Notes: generated from the letters alone by a model not told the origin. A DNA stretch of 44,906 nucleotides from Hyphomicrobiales bacterium (GCA_900470965.1 UCCS01000022.1:3283-48188), one strand, 5' to 3'; positions 10,541 through 19,486 are shown, counted from the stretch's first letter. Numbers and translations are program-made.

Positions 10541-11779
10541 CTATTCCTCCTGCGCCAGTGTGCTGACGACGTCGAGCAGGATGTTGGCGCCTGCGACGAG
10601 ATCGTCATGAGAGGTGAATTCCCTCGGATTATGGCTGATGCCGCCCTTGCTAGGCACGAAGATCATGGCTGATGGCGCGATGCGGGCGATCATCTGGGCA
10701 TCGTGGCCGGCGCCGGAGGTCATGCGCTTGCAGGGCAGGGCGCGTGCCCTGGCGGCTGCCTCGATCGTGGCGACGATCCTCTTGTCGAATTTCACCGGTT
10801 CGAAGCGCGCGAGCCGCTCCACCGAGATCGTAACCTGCTCTTCGGCCGACAGGCTTTCGAGGAAGCGGGCAAGGGCTGCCTCTTCCTCTCTCAGCCGATC
10901 CTCATCCGGGTCGCGCAGGTCGACCGTGAAGATCGCCCGCGAGGGGATGACGTTGATGGCGTTCGGCTGGAATTCCAGGCAGCCGACGGTCGCGACCGTC
11001 GGCGTGTTCGACGCCATGGCGCGCTCGCGCAGGAAAGTGATGACGCGGGCGCTCGCATGGCCGGCATCGCGACGCATCGTCATCGGCGTGGTGCCGGCAT
11101 GGTTGGCGTCACCTTCGATCGTCACGCGCTGCCAGGAAATGCCCTGCAGGTTTTCGACCGCGCCAAGCGGGATGCCCTCGCGCTCCAGCACCGGGCCTTG
11201 CTCGATATGGAGTTCGATATAGGCGTGGGGCTTCAGGAAACCCGGCTCTTTCTCACCGACATAGCCGATGCGTTTCAGCTCGTCACCGAGCAGTGAACCG
11301 TCGGTTCCTGTTGCCGCAAGCGCCGTTTCTACATCAAGCCCGCCGGCATAGACGAGCGAGCCCATCATATCGGGCGCGTAACGCACGCCTTCCTCATTGG
11401 TGAAGGCCGCGACGGCGATAGGGCGGGAGGGGGTGAAGCCTGATGCCTTCAGCGTCTCGATGACCTCGAGGGCCGACAGCACGCCGTAGCAGCCGTCATA
11501 GATGCCGGCGTCGATGACTGTATCGATATGCGAACCGAGCAGCAGCGGCGGGCGATCCTCTGTGCCAGCGGGCGCCCAGATGCCGAAAATGTTGCCGATG
11601 CGGTCGATGGCGAGTTCCAGTCCGGCGGCCTCGATCCAGGTGACGAGGCGATCGCGGCCGAGCTTGTCCGTGTCGGAGGCGGCAAGGCGCACCAGCCTGC
11701 CATCCGCATCGCGGCCGATCGCGCCGAGTTCGGCGATCCGGCCGAGGAGCCTCGATGCATCGATGGAGATGTTGCTCAT
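10541..11779 (-). CDS. Zn-dependent amidase, N-carbamoyl-L-amino-acid hydrolase/allantoate amidohydrolase family
   Basis: A 412-residue M20 hydrolase of the HyuC/AllC/AmaB group. Metal-binding motifs are LLLGSHIDTV, FTNEEGVRY and HIEQGPVLE, with a late GAGHDAQ. The family hydrolyses N-carbamoyl amino acids, allantoate or ureidoglycolate. The ATG at 11779 overlaps the stop of the diaminopropionate lyase gene (ATGA), so the two are translationally coupled. The pairing suggests work on an N-substituted diamino acid or related amide rather than purine breakdown. That is inference from context. Confidence 0.92.
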   Translation of the reverse strand: MSNISIDASRLLGRIAELGAIGRDADGRLVRLAASDTDKLGRDRLVTWIEAAGLELAIDRIGNIFGIWAPAGTEDRPPLLLGSHIDTVIDAGIYDGCYGVLSALEVIETLKASGFTPSRPIAVAAFTNEEGVRYAPDMMGSLVYAGGLDVETALAATGTDGSLLGDELKRIGYVGEKEPGFLKPHAYIELHIEQGPVLEREGIPLGAVENLQGISWQRVTIEGDANHAGTTPMTMRRDAGHASARVITFLRERAMASNTPTVATVGCLEFQPNAINVIPSRAIFTVDLRDPDEDRLREEEAALARFLESLSAEEQVTISVERLARFEPVKFDKRIVATIEAAARARALPCKRMTSGAGHDAQMIARIAPSAMIFVPSKGGISHNPREFTSHDDLVAGANILLDVVSTLAQEE

Positions 11780-12975
11780 GCTGCACCTCGCGTCAGGACC
11801 GCGTCAGGCGAGCGGCCGACGATCTCGTGATATCGGCCGGGGTCGGTGGCGCCTTCCGTGTTCACCGCGAAGATGCGCGAATCCGCGCCGAGGGAAAGGG
11901 CGGCTTTCGCATCGGGATCGGCGAGCGCCTTCATCAGGCCGGCAAGGCCGACGCCGCCGCTTTCGCCCGAGACGATGGCGGGATCGCTGCCCAAGGGGTT
12001 GGCAAGCTGCCGCATGATGGAGATCGCATCCTCCTCATCGACGGTCATGAAGGCATCGGCGGTGCGCGACAGGATGCGCCAGGCGACGAGGGAGGGCTCG
12101 TAGCATTCCAGCATCGCCATGACGGTCGGTTCGCCATGGGCAATGGTGACCGGATGGCCGGCACGCGCGGTTTCGAACAGGCAGGCGGCACGGGCGGGAT
12201 CGACGACGGTGAAGACCGGACGCTGCGCGCCCAGCACAATCGCCAGATGGCCTGCGACGGCAGCGGCGATGCCGCCGACGCCGGACTGGATGAAGACATG
12301 GGTGGGCGGCTGCGGCATCTGTTTCAGCGCCTCGCGCACCAGCGCTGTATAACCCTGCATGACGAGGCCGGGGATGCGCTCATAGCCGGGCCATGAGGTG
12401 TCGGACACGATGGTCCAGCCGCGTTCTTTCGCGACGCGGGTGGCTTCCTTCACGGAGTCGTCGTAGCTTCCCGCCACCCGGATCATTTCTGCCCCAAAGC
12501 GGGCAATCGCGGCGACGCGTTCGTCGCTTACACCGGCATGGACAAAAATCGACGCCCGCGCACCAACGAGGGATGCACCCTGGGCGACCGAGCGGCCATG
12601 ATTGCCATCGGTGGCGCAGGCAAAGGTCATGGCTTCCGCGAGTTTTCGCACGTCCGGAGAGTGCAGTTCGGCCATGCCGATCTTGCGTCCGAGTCTTGCC
12701 TCGGCGGCCTCCAGAACGAGGCGAATGACGGCATAGGCGCCGCCGAGCGCCTTGAAGCTGCCGAGCCCCAGGCGTTTTCCCTCATCCTTCACATGGATCG
12801 CGGCAACGCCTGACGCGGCTGCCAGCGCCGGCAGGGAGACGAGCGGTGTTTCGGCATTGTCGTCGCGGTGGCGCAGGTGGTCTTCCACGCCTGCGGCAGC
12901 GGCAATGTCGAGCGTATCGGCATCTGCCGTTTCGAGCTGATGTCGATAATCGCTTGTCGTGTTGAGGATGAACAT
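11776..12975 (-). CDS. dpaL: Diaminopropionate ammonia-lyase (PLP enzyme)
   Basis: A 399-residue fold-type II PLP enzyme closely resembling YgeX/DpaL, which converts 2,3-diaminopropionate to pyruvate and two ammonia. The PLP lysine is in GSFKALGGAYA (Lys75). Also visible are the DGNHGRSVA motif that binds the substrate carboxylate and the QSGVGGIAAA glycine loop that holds the phosphate. GAGG precedes the ATG at 12975. It is the first gene of a tight three-gene operon whose other members are amidohydrolases. It is divergent from an Lrp/AsnC gene 104 bp away, the usual sign of a substrate-induced amino-acid catabolic operon. Confidence 0.93.
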   Translation of the reverse strand: MFILNTTSDYRHQLETADADTLDIAAAAGVEDHLRHRDDNAETPLVSLPALAAASGVAAIHVKDEGKRLGLGSFKALGGAYAVIRLVLEAAEARLGRKIGMAELHSPDVRKLAEAMTFACATDGNHGRSVAQGASLVGARASIFVHAGVSDERVAAIARFGAEMIRVAGSYDDSVKEATRVAKERGWTIVSDTSWPGYERIPGLVMQGYTALVREALKQMPQPPTHVFIQSGVGGIAAAVAGHLAIVLGAQRPVFTVVDPARAACLFETARAGHPVTIAHGEPTVMAMLECYEPSLVAWRILSRTADAFMTVDEEDAISIMRQLANPLGSDPAIVSGESGGVGLAGLMKALADPDAKAALSLGADSRIFAVNTEGATDPGRYHEIVGRSPDAVLTRGAA

Positions 12976-13079
12976 GAAGGCCTCGCTGCTCTGTTATGGA
13001 AACATATTGCAGAGCCGGCGAAAATTGCGCTGATATTAAGAGCCGTTTTTGCAAGTTTGTTTCATGAGGGCCGCCGCCC

Positions 13080-13556
13080 ATGCCTGTCTCTTCGACATCC
13101 GCGCTCGATGCCTTCGACCGCAAGATCCTTGAGATCCTCCAGCGCGACAATACCACGCCGCAAAGGACGATCGGCGAGGCCGTCAACCTGTCGGCGCCAT
13201 CCGTGCAGCGGCGCATCAGGCGGATGACGGAGGAGGGCGTCATCAAGGCCAATATCGCGGTGATCGATCCGGCCGCCGTCGGCCAGGCGATCACCATCTT
13301 TGTCGAGGTCGAGGTCATTAGCGAAACGGCGGAGCAGATCGAGGCAGCCAAACGCGAATTCGCCGCCGCCCCGGAAATCCAGCAGTGTTACTACGTGACG
13401 GGGGAAGCCGACTTCGTGCTCGTCATCACCGTGCCCGCGATGGCCGATTACGAGGCGCTGACGCGGCGCCTGTTCTTCGGCAACAACAATGTGAAGCGGT
13501 TTCGGACATTCGTCGCCATGGACAGGATCAAGGTAGGTCTCAGTGTTCCTATCTGA
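13080..13556 (+). CDS. Lrp/AsnC-family transcriptional regulator
   Basis: A 158-residue regulator with an N-terminal helix-turn-helix (LDAFDRKILEILQRDNTTPQRTIGEAVNLSAPSVQRRIRRM) and a C-terminal RAM ligand-binding domain (about 70-150) containing VTGEADFVL. GAGGG precedes the ATG at 13080. It is divergent from the diaminopropionate lyase operon and very probably controls it with an amino acid as ligand. The 104-bp spacer includes TATG-GAAA-CATA (12995-13006), a weak candidate half of its binding site. Confidence 0.93.
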   Translation: MPVSSTSALDAFDRKILEILQRDNTTPQRTIGEAVNLSAPSVQRRIRRMTEEGVIKANIAVIDPAAVGQAITIFVEVEVISETAEQIEAAKREFAAAPEIQQCYYVTGEADFVLVITVPAMADYEALTRRLFFGNNNVKRFRTFVAMDRIKVGLSVPI

Positions 13557-13605
13557 GGAGGCTCCGGGCCAGTGGATCGCGCCTAGACCCGGAGATATTT
13601 CGCCG

Positions 13606-14442
13606 TCACACGGCAATTGCCGCCGCGCCTCGCGTGCGCCTCAGCAATTGGCGCAGTGACAGGGCGTGCAGGACGAGAGACGTGGGAACGGTGAAGGCCG
13701 GAATGATGGCGGTTGGGTAGGTGCCGGTCGTCAGATTGGGGTGATCAAGGGCGAGCTGCTGCAGGGGGCCGGGCGTGGTAAGGGCGCCCATCGTGACCGC
13801 GACGACCAGATCGGCTATGCCGAAGAGGTTCCAGAACAGAGCCGCCCGGGTGCTGCCTGGCCGGCCGCTTGCGAGCACTGCCGCTGTCGGCAAGGCCATC
13901 AGTCCGGTGATCACGTCACCCGTGCCGGCAGGAAGGGCGAAAACGCCTGGCGTCGTCCCGGCCAGCCAGTTGGCGAGGAACACGCCGCCGATCACCCTGT
14001 AGGCCTGGAGGCCGATCAGCCAGTTGACGGGCATAACATCGAGCAGCACGCCGATCCGGTCTGACCGCGACAAAAGCGTGATCACGATGGCCGTCGGCAC
14101 GACGATCATCAGCGGCAGCAAGGGGATTGAGACTGCTCCCGGCAGGAGAAGGCCATCTGCGACAATAATCCAGGCCGCGCCGTGCCAGAGGGTGAGCGGA
14201 ACGGCGATCGCCAGCCAGGTCCATGTCCGCTCCGACGCGGTGAGGGAGGTGCGCGACAATCCTGCCCAGGTTCCGCCGAGCACGATGAGGTGCACTGCGA
14301 TGCGCGCGACGATGATGGACAGGTCCGAGCGTTGAAGCTCCGGTATTGCGACAAGGGCAGCGAACCAGAGGCCTGTTGCGACTGCGCTGCCGGCGAATGC
14401 AAGTGTCGGGCTGGTGAAGTTAGCGGTGGTGTTCGGCGCCAA
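13606..14442 (-). CDS. Polytopic membrane protein, unknown function
   Basis: A 278-residue, strongly hydrophobic protein with about eight predicted membrane helices and short polar loops; several helices have Trp/Gly-rich faces (ATGLWFAALVAIPEL, MPVNWLIGLQAYRVIGG). I do not recognise a characterised family. The start is TTG at 14442, chosen because GGGAGG stands ideally before it and the hydrophobic region begins soon after; there is no ATG nearby. It diverges from the HxlR regulator at 14728, and a palindrome between them (14566-14582) overlaps a plausible leftward promoter. It is therefore a likely target of that regulator. Confidence 0.8.
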   Translation of the reverse strand: MAPNTTANFTSPTLAFAGSAVATGLWFAALVAIPELQRSDLSIIVARIAVHLIVLGGTWAGLSRTSLTASERTWTWLAIAVPLTLWHGAAWIIVADGLLLPGAVSIPLLPLMIVVPTAIVITLLSRSDRIGVLLDVMPVNWLIGLQAYRVIGGVFLANWLAGTTPGVFALPAGTGDVITGLMALPTAAVLASGRPGSTRAALFWNLFGIADLVVAVTMGALTTPGPLQQLALDHPNLTTGTYPTAIIPAFTVPTSLVLHALSLRQLLRRTRGAAAIAV

Positions 14443-14565
14443 GGTGAGATCCTCCCGTTTTGGCAAAACCGGTGATGCATTGCAGCAATCGGCGCCCGAT
14501 CCACATCGAGCTTCAGGCCTGCGCTGCATTCATTCGGAGGCGTGTCACGCTCCAAAGATATGGTA

Positions 14566-14582
14566 ACTCTTATAATAAGAGT
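14566..14582. promoter_or_regulatory. Perfect palindrome, probable HxlR operator
   Basis: ACTCTTAT-A-ATAAGAGT is a perfect 8-bp inverted repeat lying between the divergent membrane-protein and HxlR genes. It contains TATAAT on the plus strand and TATAAG on the minus strand. The minus-strand hexamer sits 16 bp after TTGCCT, so the palindrome covers a likely -10 box. Bound protein would block transcription of the membrane-protein gene. Confidence 0.65.
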
Positions 14583-14630
14583 AACTGGTCAGGCAAGCGA
14601 ATTATCCGCCCGGTTTGTCGCAGGGCGGTT

Positions 14631-14668
14631 GTTTGCCGGGCTTTCTTGAAACGGCCGTTCCGGCAAAC
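14631..14668 (+). promoter_or_regulatory. Long hairpin in the leader of the HxlR gene
   Basis: GTTTGCCGG and CCGGCAAAC form a perfect 9-bp stem around a 20-base loop that itself contains the palindrome AACGGCCGTT. It lies 60 bases before the HxlR start codon. It has no U-tract, so it is not a normal terminator. A regulatory leader structure or an operator is possible. Confidence 0.4.
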
Positions 14669-14727
14669 TAATGTGGCTCTCATGATCAGAGGAGCCAGGC
14701 GATTTCACGGGCTTCGGAAAGGGTTCG

Positions 14728-15288
14728 ATGCGCTCGAAGGGTTTCGATGGAATGGTATGCTCGATCGCCGGCGTCATGGCGGCGATCGGCGATCGGTGGG
14801 GTATGCTTATCTTGCGCGATCTTGTCTGTGGCCTCAGCCGCTATGAGGATTTTCGCCAATCGTCTGGCGTGACCAATGCGACGCTCAGTGACCGGCTGAA
14901 GCATCTGGAAGCCAATGGCCTCATCGAGCGGCGGCGCTATCAGGTGAACCCGGAAAGGTTCGAATATCTCCTGACCCGGAAGGGCTGGCAGATCGCGCCC
15001 ATTATGCCGGTGCTCGCCCAGATCGGCGACAGCCTCGGCATGTCAGGTGCTTCGGGTCCGCCCATGACCTTCGTCAATCGCAAGACGGGTGCCGAGATAC
15101 GCTGGGGTTTCATCGATCAGAAGACCGGCGAACCGGTGAGCCCGGTGGATCTCGACATCAAGGAAGGGGCTGGCGCGGATGACGCAGTTCGCTGGCGATT
15201 GTCCCACGCCGGGGCGCGCCGTCAGGCGCTCGATGATATTCTTGCTGCCTCGGGCGACGCAACGGATGTACAAAAATCGGATTCGTGA
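14728..15288 (+). CDS. HxlR-family (MarR-like winged helix) regulator
   Basis: A 186-residue HxlR-type DNA-binding protein. The winged helix starts at CSIAGVMAAIGDRWGMLILRDL and includes RYEDFRQSSGVTNATLSDRLKHLEANGLIERRRY, the classical HxlR signature. The C-terminal ~80 residues are a longer tail than in the shortest members. The single Cys near residue 11 is where redox-sensing HxlR proteins often have their sensor cysteine, so oxidant or electrophile sensing is possible. GGAAAGGG precedes the ATG at 14728. It faces the membrane-protein gene and is followed 30 bp later by a P-loop kinase gene. Confidence 0.92.
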   Translation: MRSKGFDGMVCSIAGVMAAIGDRWGMLILRDLVCGLSRYEDFRQSSGVTNATLSDRLKHLEANGLIERRRYQVNPERFEYLLTRKGWQIAPIMPVLAQIGDSLGMSGASGPPMTFVNRKTGAEIRWGFIDQKTGEPVSPVDLDIKEGAGADDAVRWRLSHAGARRQALDDILAASGDATDVQKSDS

Positions 15289-15318
15289 AGTCCATCAGCA
15301 AGCGGGAGGTGCCAATTC

Positions 15319-15831
15319 ATGCTGATCATTTTCGGCGGTTTGCCGGGTTCGGGGAAGACGACGATTGCGCGTGCCCTGGCGAAGGAGCTTGGGGCCGTCC
15401 ATCTGCGTATCGATACGATCGAACAGAATATCCGGGCCTCGGGCATGTTGAGCTCGGAGGTCGGCCCGGCAGGTTACATGGTCGGATACGGGATTGCCGA
15501 AGATAATCTCACGCTTGGCAACATTGTCGTCGCGGATTCCGTCAATCCCTTGAAAGTGACACGAGACGCCTGGCTGTCGGTCGCAGCGCGATCAGGTGTG
15601 CCGGCCGTTGAGATAGAGATCATCTGCTCGGACCGGAATGAACATCGCCGACGGGTGGAAACGCGGGTAAGCGATGTTCCGGGGTTGGTAAAGCCTCGCT
15701 GGGAAGAGGTGACTGCACGCGACTATGAGGATTGGGGGCCAAGCCCTATCGTTATCGACACCGCGGAGCAGGGTGTGGATGAAGCCGTTGCCGAATTGAT
15801 GTCGAAGCTTGGGTCTGGCCGACGCCAGTAA
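15319..15831 (+). CDS. P-loop kinase-like ATP-binding protein
   Basis: A 170-residue single-domain P-loop protein with Walker A GGLPGSGKTT (residues 6-15) and the RIDTIEQ region after strand 2. It belongs to the AAA_33/zeta-toxin/gluconate-kinase-like group that phosphorylates small molecules or nucleotides; ADSVNPL and the Arg-rich HRRRVETR lid are consistent with that. GGGAGG lies before the ATG at 15319. It follows the HxlR gene by 30 bp and probably shares its transcript. No partner antitoxin-like gene is adjacent. The substrate is unknown. Confidence 0.85.
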   Translation: MLIIFGGLPGSGKTTIARALAKELGAVHLRIDTIEQNIRASGMLSSEVGPAGYMVGYGIAEDNLTLGNIVVADSVNPLKVTRDAWLSVAARSGVPAVEIEIICSDRNEHRRRVETRVSDVPGLVKPRWEEVTARDYEDWGPSPIVIDTAEQGVDEAVAELMSKLGSGRRQ

Positions 15832-15937
15832 CAACGAGGGCGCGGGTTCGCCAAGGGCCTGCTTGATTGACCTTGAACCGCGTCAGGGCGCTAATGAACC
15901 GGTATCGTCACTGCTGCTTGCAGGCAAGGAGGACGCG

Positions 15938-16747
15938 ATGCTGCTCAAGGGGGAACGTACCTTCGTCGTGCGCGACACGGGAGGGTTTGTCGTGCATGTC
16001 AACATGCCGGGATGGATAAAGCCGAAGCCTGGGGATCATGGGCATGGGCCGCTGGCGATGGTGGTCGAATCCATTCTGCATCCGGGGCGGCTGATCGCCA
16101 TGCACGAGCATCGCAATGACGAGATCATATCCTGGGTGCCTGAAGGCGTCATGCGCCATGAAGACAGAGCCCGTGGCCGGCTGGTTTGCGACAGCGCGCA
16201 TCTGATGGTGATGAATGCCGGGCGCGGCTTCTGGCATTCCGAGAAGACGCTGGCATCCGACCCGCCGCTGCGCATGCTGCAGATCCTCGTGCGGCCCGAT
16301 GCTATCGATCTCGAACCCGGCATCCAGTATGGGGCAATGCCCGAAATCACGCCCAATCGCTGGCGGCACCTTGTCGGGCCGGAAGGGGGCGATGCGCCTT
16401 TTTTCGTGCGCAACCGGATCGATTTCTTCGATATCCGGCTGGAGGCGGGTGTGCCGGTGGATTTCCCGCATAGGCAGGGGTGCGACCTGTATTTCTATGT
16501 GTTCAGCGGCGCAATTCTCGCCGGTGGGCAGGCGTTTGGCGAAGGCGAGCAAGGTCTGCTGCTGTCGGATGAGATGTTGACCGTGGAGGCAACGAGCGCC
16601 TGCGTGATGGTGGCCTTCCTGCTCGATCCCCAGTCTCCCGTCACGAGGCAGGGGACGATGGCCGACACCAGGAAGATCCCGCCGCCTGTCGTGATCCGTC
16701 TCGTGAAACGGTGGCAAGGGTTGAAGCGGTTGTGGTGGCGGAAGTGA
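15938..16747 (+). CDS. Pirin-family bicupin protein
   Basis: A 269-residue pirin-like double cupin. The N-terminal cupin carries the metal site as MHEHRNDEI and MNAGRGFWHSE, matching the His/His/His/Glu set. The C-terminal cupin is shorter and ends with a Lys/Arg/Trp-rich tail. Some bacterial pirins have quercetinase activity; others are regulators. AAGGAGG precedes the ATG at 15938; an in-frame start 129 bases upstream would add an unrelated peptide. It lies downstream of the P-loop kinase, possibly in the same transcript. Confidence 0.88.
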   Translation: MLLKGERTFVVRDTGGFVVHVNMPGWIKPKPGDHGHGPLAMVVESILHPGRLIAMHEHRNDEIISWVPEGVMRHEDRARGRLVCDSAHLMVMNAGRGFWHSEKTLASDPPLRMLQILVRPDAIDLEPGIQYGAMPEITPNRWRHLVGPEGGDAPFFVRNRIDFFDIRLEAGVPVDFPHRQGCDLYFYVFSGAILAGGQAFGEGEQGLLLSDEMLTVEATSACVMVAFLLDPQSPVTRQGTMADTRKIPPPVVIRLVKRWQGLKRLWWRK

Positions 16748-16763
16748 AGGATAGGGGCGGGCC

Positions 16764-17525
16764 TCAGCTCCAGTATTTCACCGCATAGACAACCGTCATG
16801 ACGGCGCCGGTGAGGATGACGAACCAGCGGACGATGGTGGCAGGCAGCACGCGCACGAGGTAACCGCCGAGATAGCCGCCCACCAGGGCGCCTGACAGCA
16901 TCGTCAGCGTCTCGGGCCAGTGGACGGCACCCTCAACGATGAAGATGAGGACGGCTGCCATGCTGACCGAGGTCGCGAGCAGGTTTTTTAGCGCCTTGAC
17001 GCGGCGGATGTCGTCGGGATCGGCAATCGAGAGAACCGCCGTCAGGATGACGCCGAGGCCGGCGCCGAAGAAGCCGCCATAGATCGACGAGAGGCCGAGG
17101 ACGGAAAGGCCGAGACCGCGCGAGGGCTCGGCATCGCCGCGCCTTGCCTCGGCCCAGGCGGCGATGCGGGGCGAGAAGAGGAAGAGCAGGGTGGCGATGC
17201 CGATCAGGGCTGGAACCGGGAGAACGAAGAGCCGCTCGGGCAAGGCGAGCAGCAGCAGTGCGCCGATGGCACCGCCAATGAGACAGACGAGGACGGACGA
17301 CCAGAGTTTTGCATCCAGCGGCAGTACCTTGCGGCGATCGGCGAGGACGGCGAGCAGATGGCCCGGCACGATTGCCACCGCATTCGAGGCATTGGCGATG
17401 ACGGGCGGCAGGCCGGCGGCGAGCATGGCGGGAAAGGTGAGCAGCGTGGCGCCGCCGGCGAGCGCATTGATCACGCCACCGGCTATGCCTGATACAAACA
17501 GCAGTAAGACGATCCCCGATGTCAT
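16764..17525 (-). CDS. TauE/SafE-family membrane permease
   Basis: A 253-residue, eight-helix transporter of the TauE/SafE family, which exports sulfite or organosulfonates in known cases. It shows the Gly-rich GIAGGVINALAGGATLLTFPA first repeat and the second-repeat GFFGAGLGVIL. GGGAG precedes the ATG at 17525 and a long upstream reading frame is ignored. It diverges from the carbonic anhydrase gene at 17757, sharing a 231-bp spacer. The actual substrate is unknown; the pairing with an exported carbonic anhydrase makes a small anion worth considering. Confidence 0.9.
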   Translation of the reverse strand: MTSGIVLLLFVSGIAGGVINALAGGATLLTFPAMLAAGLPPVIANASNAVAIVPGHLLAVLADRRKVLPLDAKLWSSVLVCLIGGAIGALLLLALPERLFVLPVPALIGIATLLFLFSPRIAAWAEARRGDAEPSRGLGLSVLGLSSIYGGFFGAGLGVILTAVLSIADPDDIRRVKALKNLLATSVSMAAVLIFIVEGAVHWPETLTMLSGALVGGYLGGYLVRVLPATIVRWFVILTGAVMTVVYAVKYWS

Positions 17526-17756
17526 TGGTTTGCTCCCATCTCCCCGATGTATCTTTCGATGCATCAGGGGGCATTGCGAGGACAAGCCGCCGATGACTTC
17601 GAGCCGTTCGCGTTGCGAAATATTCCGGGAGATGACGCCACGAGTGACGCGCGGGGCGCGTCTCACCCGTTTGGGCGACTTGCACACGGCGGGTGCTCGC
17701 GTTGCCATGCGGAAGCGGTGGCTTGGGTTCGGCATTGTCAATCTTGGGAGGGGAAG

Positions 17757-18482
17757 ATGCATGGTTTTACGGGAAACCCCGGCGTGGCTTGTGGCTGCGG
17801 CGGCTGTGATGATCAGGGGCGCCGGCGCTTCCTGTGCAGCGCGTTGGGAGGTGTGGCGGTAGTAGCGGCCGGGGCTGCGATCTTATCCGCGGGGCCGGCA
17901 TCGGCACAGAGCACCTTGGCGCCCGATGATGCGCTGAAGGCGATGATGGACGGAAACAGGCGCTTCATCGACGGGCGTCTCCAGTCTCTCAACGAGGACC
18001 TTTCGATCCTCAAGGCGAAGACGGCGGAAAAGCAGGAGCCTTTCGCGGCGGTGCTCTCCTGCGCCGATTCACGCGTGCCGGTGGAGTTTGTCTTCGACCA
18101 GAGCATCGGCCAGCTTTTCGTCGTGCGTGTTGCCGGAAATATCGCCACGCCCGAGATCATCGCCAGTCTCGAATATGGCGTTGCCGTTCTTGGCGCGCGG
18201 CTTCTGATGGTCCTCGGTCACAGCAATTGCGGGGCAGTGAAGGCGACCATTGACGGCAAGGCCGTGCCCGGCCAGATCGGCGCCCTCTATGCGCCGATCT
18301 GGCCGGCGGTGAATGCCGCAGGTAACGATCTTGGGGCAGCCATCGATGCCAATGCCAGGATGCAGGCGACACTGATCAGCCGAAGCTCGACGGTCATCGC
18401 AGGGGCTGCCAAGGAGGGCAAACTCAAGGTCGTGGCGGCGCGCTACGATATCGCCAGCGGCGTGGTTTCGCTACTTGGCTAG
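17757..18482 (+). CDS. Exported beta-carbonic anhydrase (Tat signal)
   Basis: A 241-residue beta-class carbonic anhydrase interconverting CO2 and bicarbonate. Zinc and catalytic residues are in SCADSR (Cys102, Asp104, Arg106) and GHSNCGAV (His155, Cys158), and all are intact. The N-terminus has a twin-arginine type signal (RRRFL at 22-26, then a hydrophobic stretch to ASA at 48-50), so it should fold in the cytoplasm and act in the periplasm. Before it is a Cys-rich patch (CGCGGC, 12-17). GGGAGGGG precedes the ATG at 17757. It is divergent from a TauE-type permease. Confidence 0.93.
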   Translation: MHGFTGNPGVACGCGGCDDQGRRRFLCSALGGVAVVAAGAAILSAGPASAQSTLAPDDALKAMMDGNRRFIDGRLQSLNEDLSILKAKTAEKQEPFAAVLSCADSRVPVEFVFDQSIGQLFVVRVAGNIATPEIIASLEYGVAVLGARLLMVLGHSNCGAVKATIDGKAVPGQIGALYAPIWPAVNAAGNDLGAAIDANARMQATLISRSSTVIAGAAKEGKLKVVAARYDIASGVVSLLG

Positions 18483-18539
18483 TGGGTGCGCTTTCTTGCG
18501 GAATGGGATAGGTCTACGCCGATCAGCGCGGAGATCGTC

Positions 18540-19346
18540 ATGTCCGGTGACACACTTGCCCGTTCATTCGGCCGGCAAGCCTTTGGACTGAGCCCTGAAA
18601 ACTATCACTTGGCCCGGCCGCCTTATCCGCCGGCGGTGTGGGATGTGTTGCGGCAGCGGGCCGGGTTGCGATCCGGTATCTCGATACTGGAGATCGGGGC
18701 GGGAACCGGGCTTGCCACGGAACATCTTCTTGAACAGGAGCCGCAGCGGCTTCTGGCTGTCGAGCCGGACAGGCGGCTTGCGGAGTTCCTGCGTGCGCGG
18801 CTGCATCGCCCCGAACTCGAGGTAGTCGAGCAAGCCTTCGAAGAACTGGATGAGACGCCGCAATCCTACGATCTCGTGGTGAGTGCGACGGCATTTCACT
18901 GGCTCGATGCCGTCCCGGCGCTCAGGCGTATCCATGCGCTGCTTCGCGATGGCGGCGCCGTCGCTCTGATCTGGAATGTCTTTGGCGACAGTATCAGGCC
19001 CGATCCCTTTCATGAGGCGAGCGCGCATCTCTTTGTCGGACATCGCCCAAGCCCGTCTGGCGGAGGGACGACGCAGACGCCTTACGGGCTCGACAGCGAG
19101 GCCCGGCTTAGGGATTTCGAGGAGGCCTCATTCCACTGCGATCCGCCTGTCATGTTCGAGTGGACGCTGACGCTTGATCCGCCCGCGGCGCGGCGGCTCT
19201 ACGCGACCTATTCAAATGTCGTGGCATTGGAGGCGGAGAAGCGCGAGGCGTTGCTGGACGCGCTGGAGGATCTCGCACGGAGTGATTTTGGCGGCGTCGT
19301 CACCAGAAATATGACGACGTCGATTTTCATCGCCAGGCGGAAATAG
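18540..19346 (+). CDS. Class I SAM-dependent methyltransferase
   Basis: A 268-residue methyltransferase with motif I LEIGAGTGLATE, acidic strand 2 end VEPD, and motif IV/post I regions YDLVVSATAFHWLD. The FHWLD signature places it with trans-aconitate/ubiquinone-type methyltransferase-like proteins of unknown substrate. GGAG precedes the ATG at 18540. It lies 57 bp after the carbonic anhydrase gene and could share its transcript, but the functions are not obviously linked. Confidence 0.9.
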   Translation: MSGDTLARSFGRQAFGLSPENYHLARPPYPPAVWDVLRQRAGLRSGISILEIGAGTGLATEHLLEQEPQRLLAVEPDRRLAEFLRARLHRPELEVVEQAFEELDETPQSYDLVVSATAFHWLDAVPALRRIHALLRDGGAVALIWNVFGDSIRPDPFHEASAHLFVGHRPSPSGGGTTQTPYGLDSEARLRDFEEASFHCDPPVMFEWTLTLDPPAARRLYATYSNVVALEAEKREALLDALEDLARSDFGGVVTRNMTTSIFIARRK

Positions 19347-19486
19347 GGCTGGGCGTCTTCTGCTGGAAGGGCGAGGGAGGACGGCGTCCGTCTTCAGCCC
19401 ATTGCGCTGACGGGCGGGTATCGAAACTCCCGGACAATTCTGGCGCACGGCCGCAGGCCCATGATGGCGCGCAGGCTCGCGTCAGA

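Noticed and set aside
9214..10566. Plus-strand open frame of 450 codons
   Set aside because: Antisense to the M20 hydrolase gene, which has all metal motifs and a good ribosome site.
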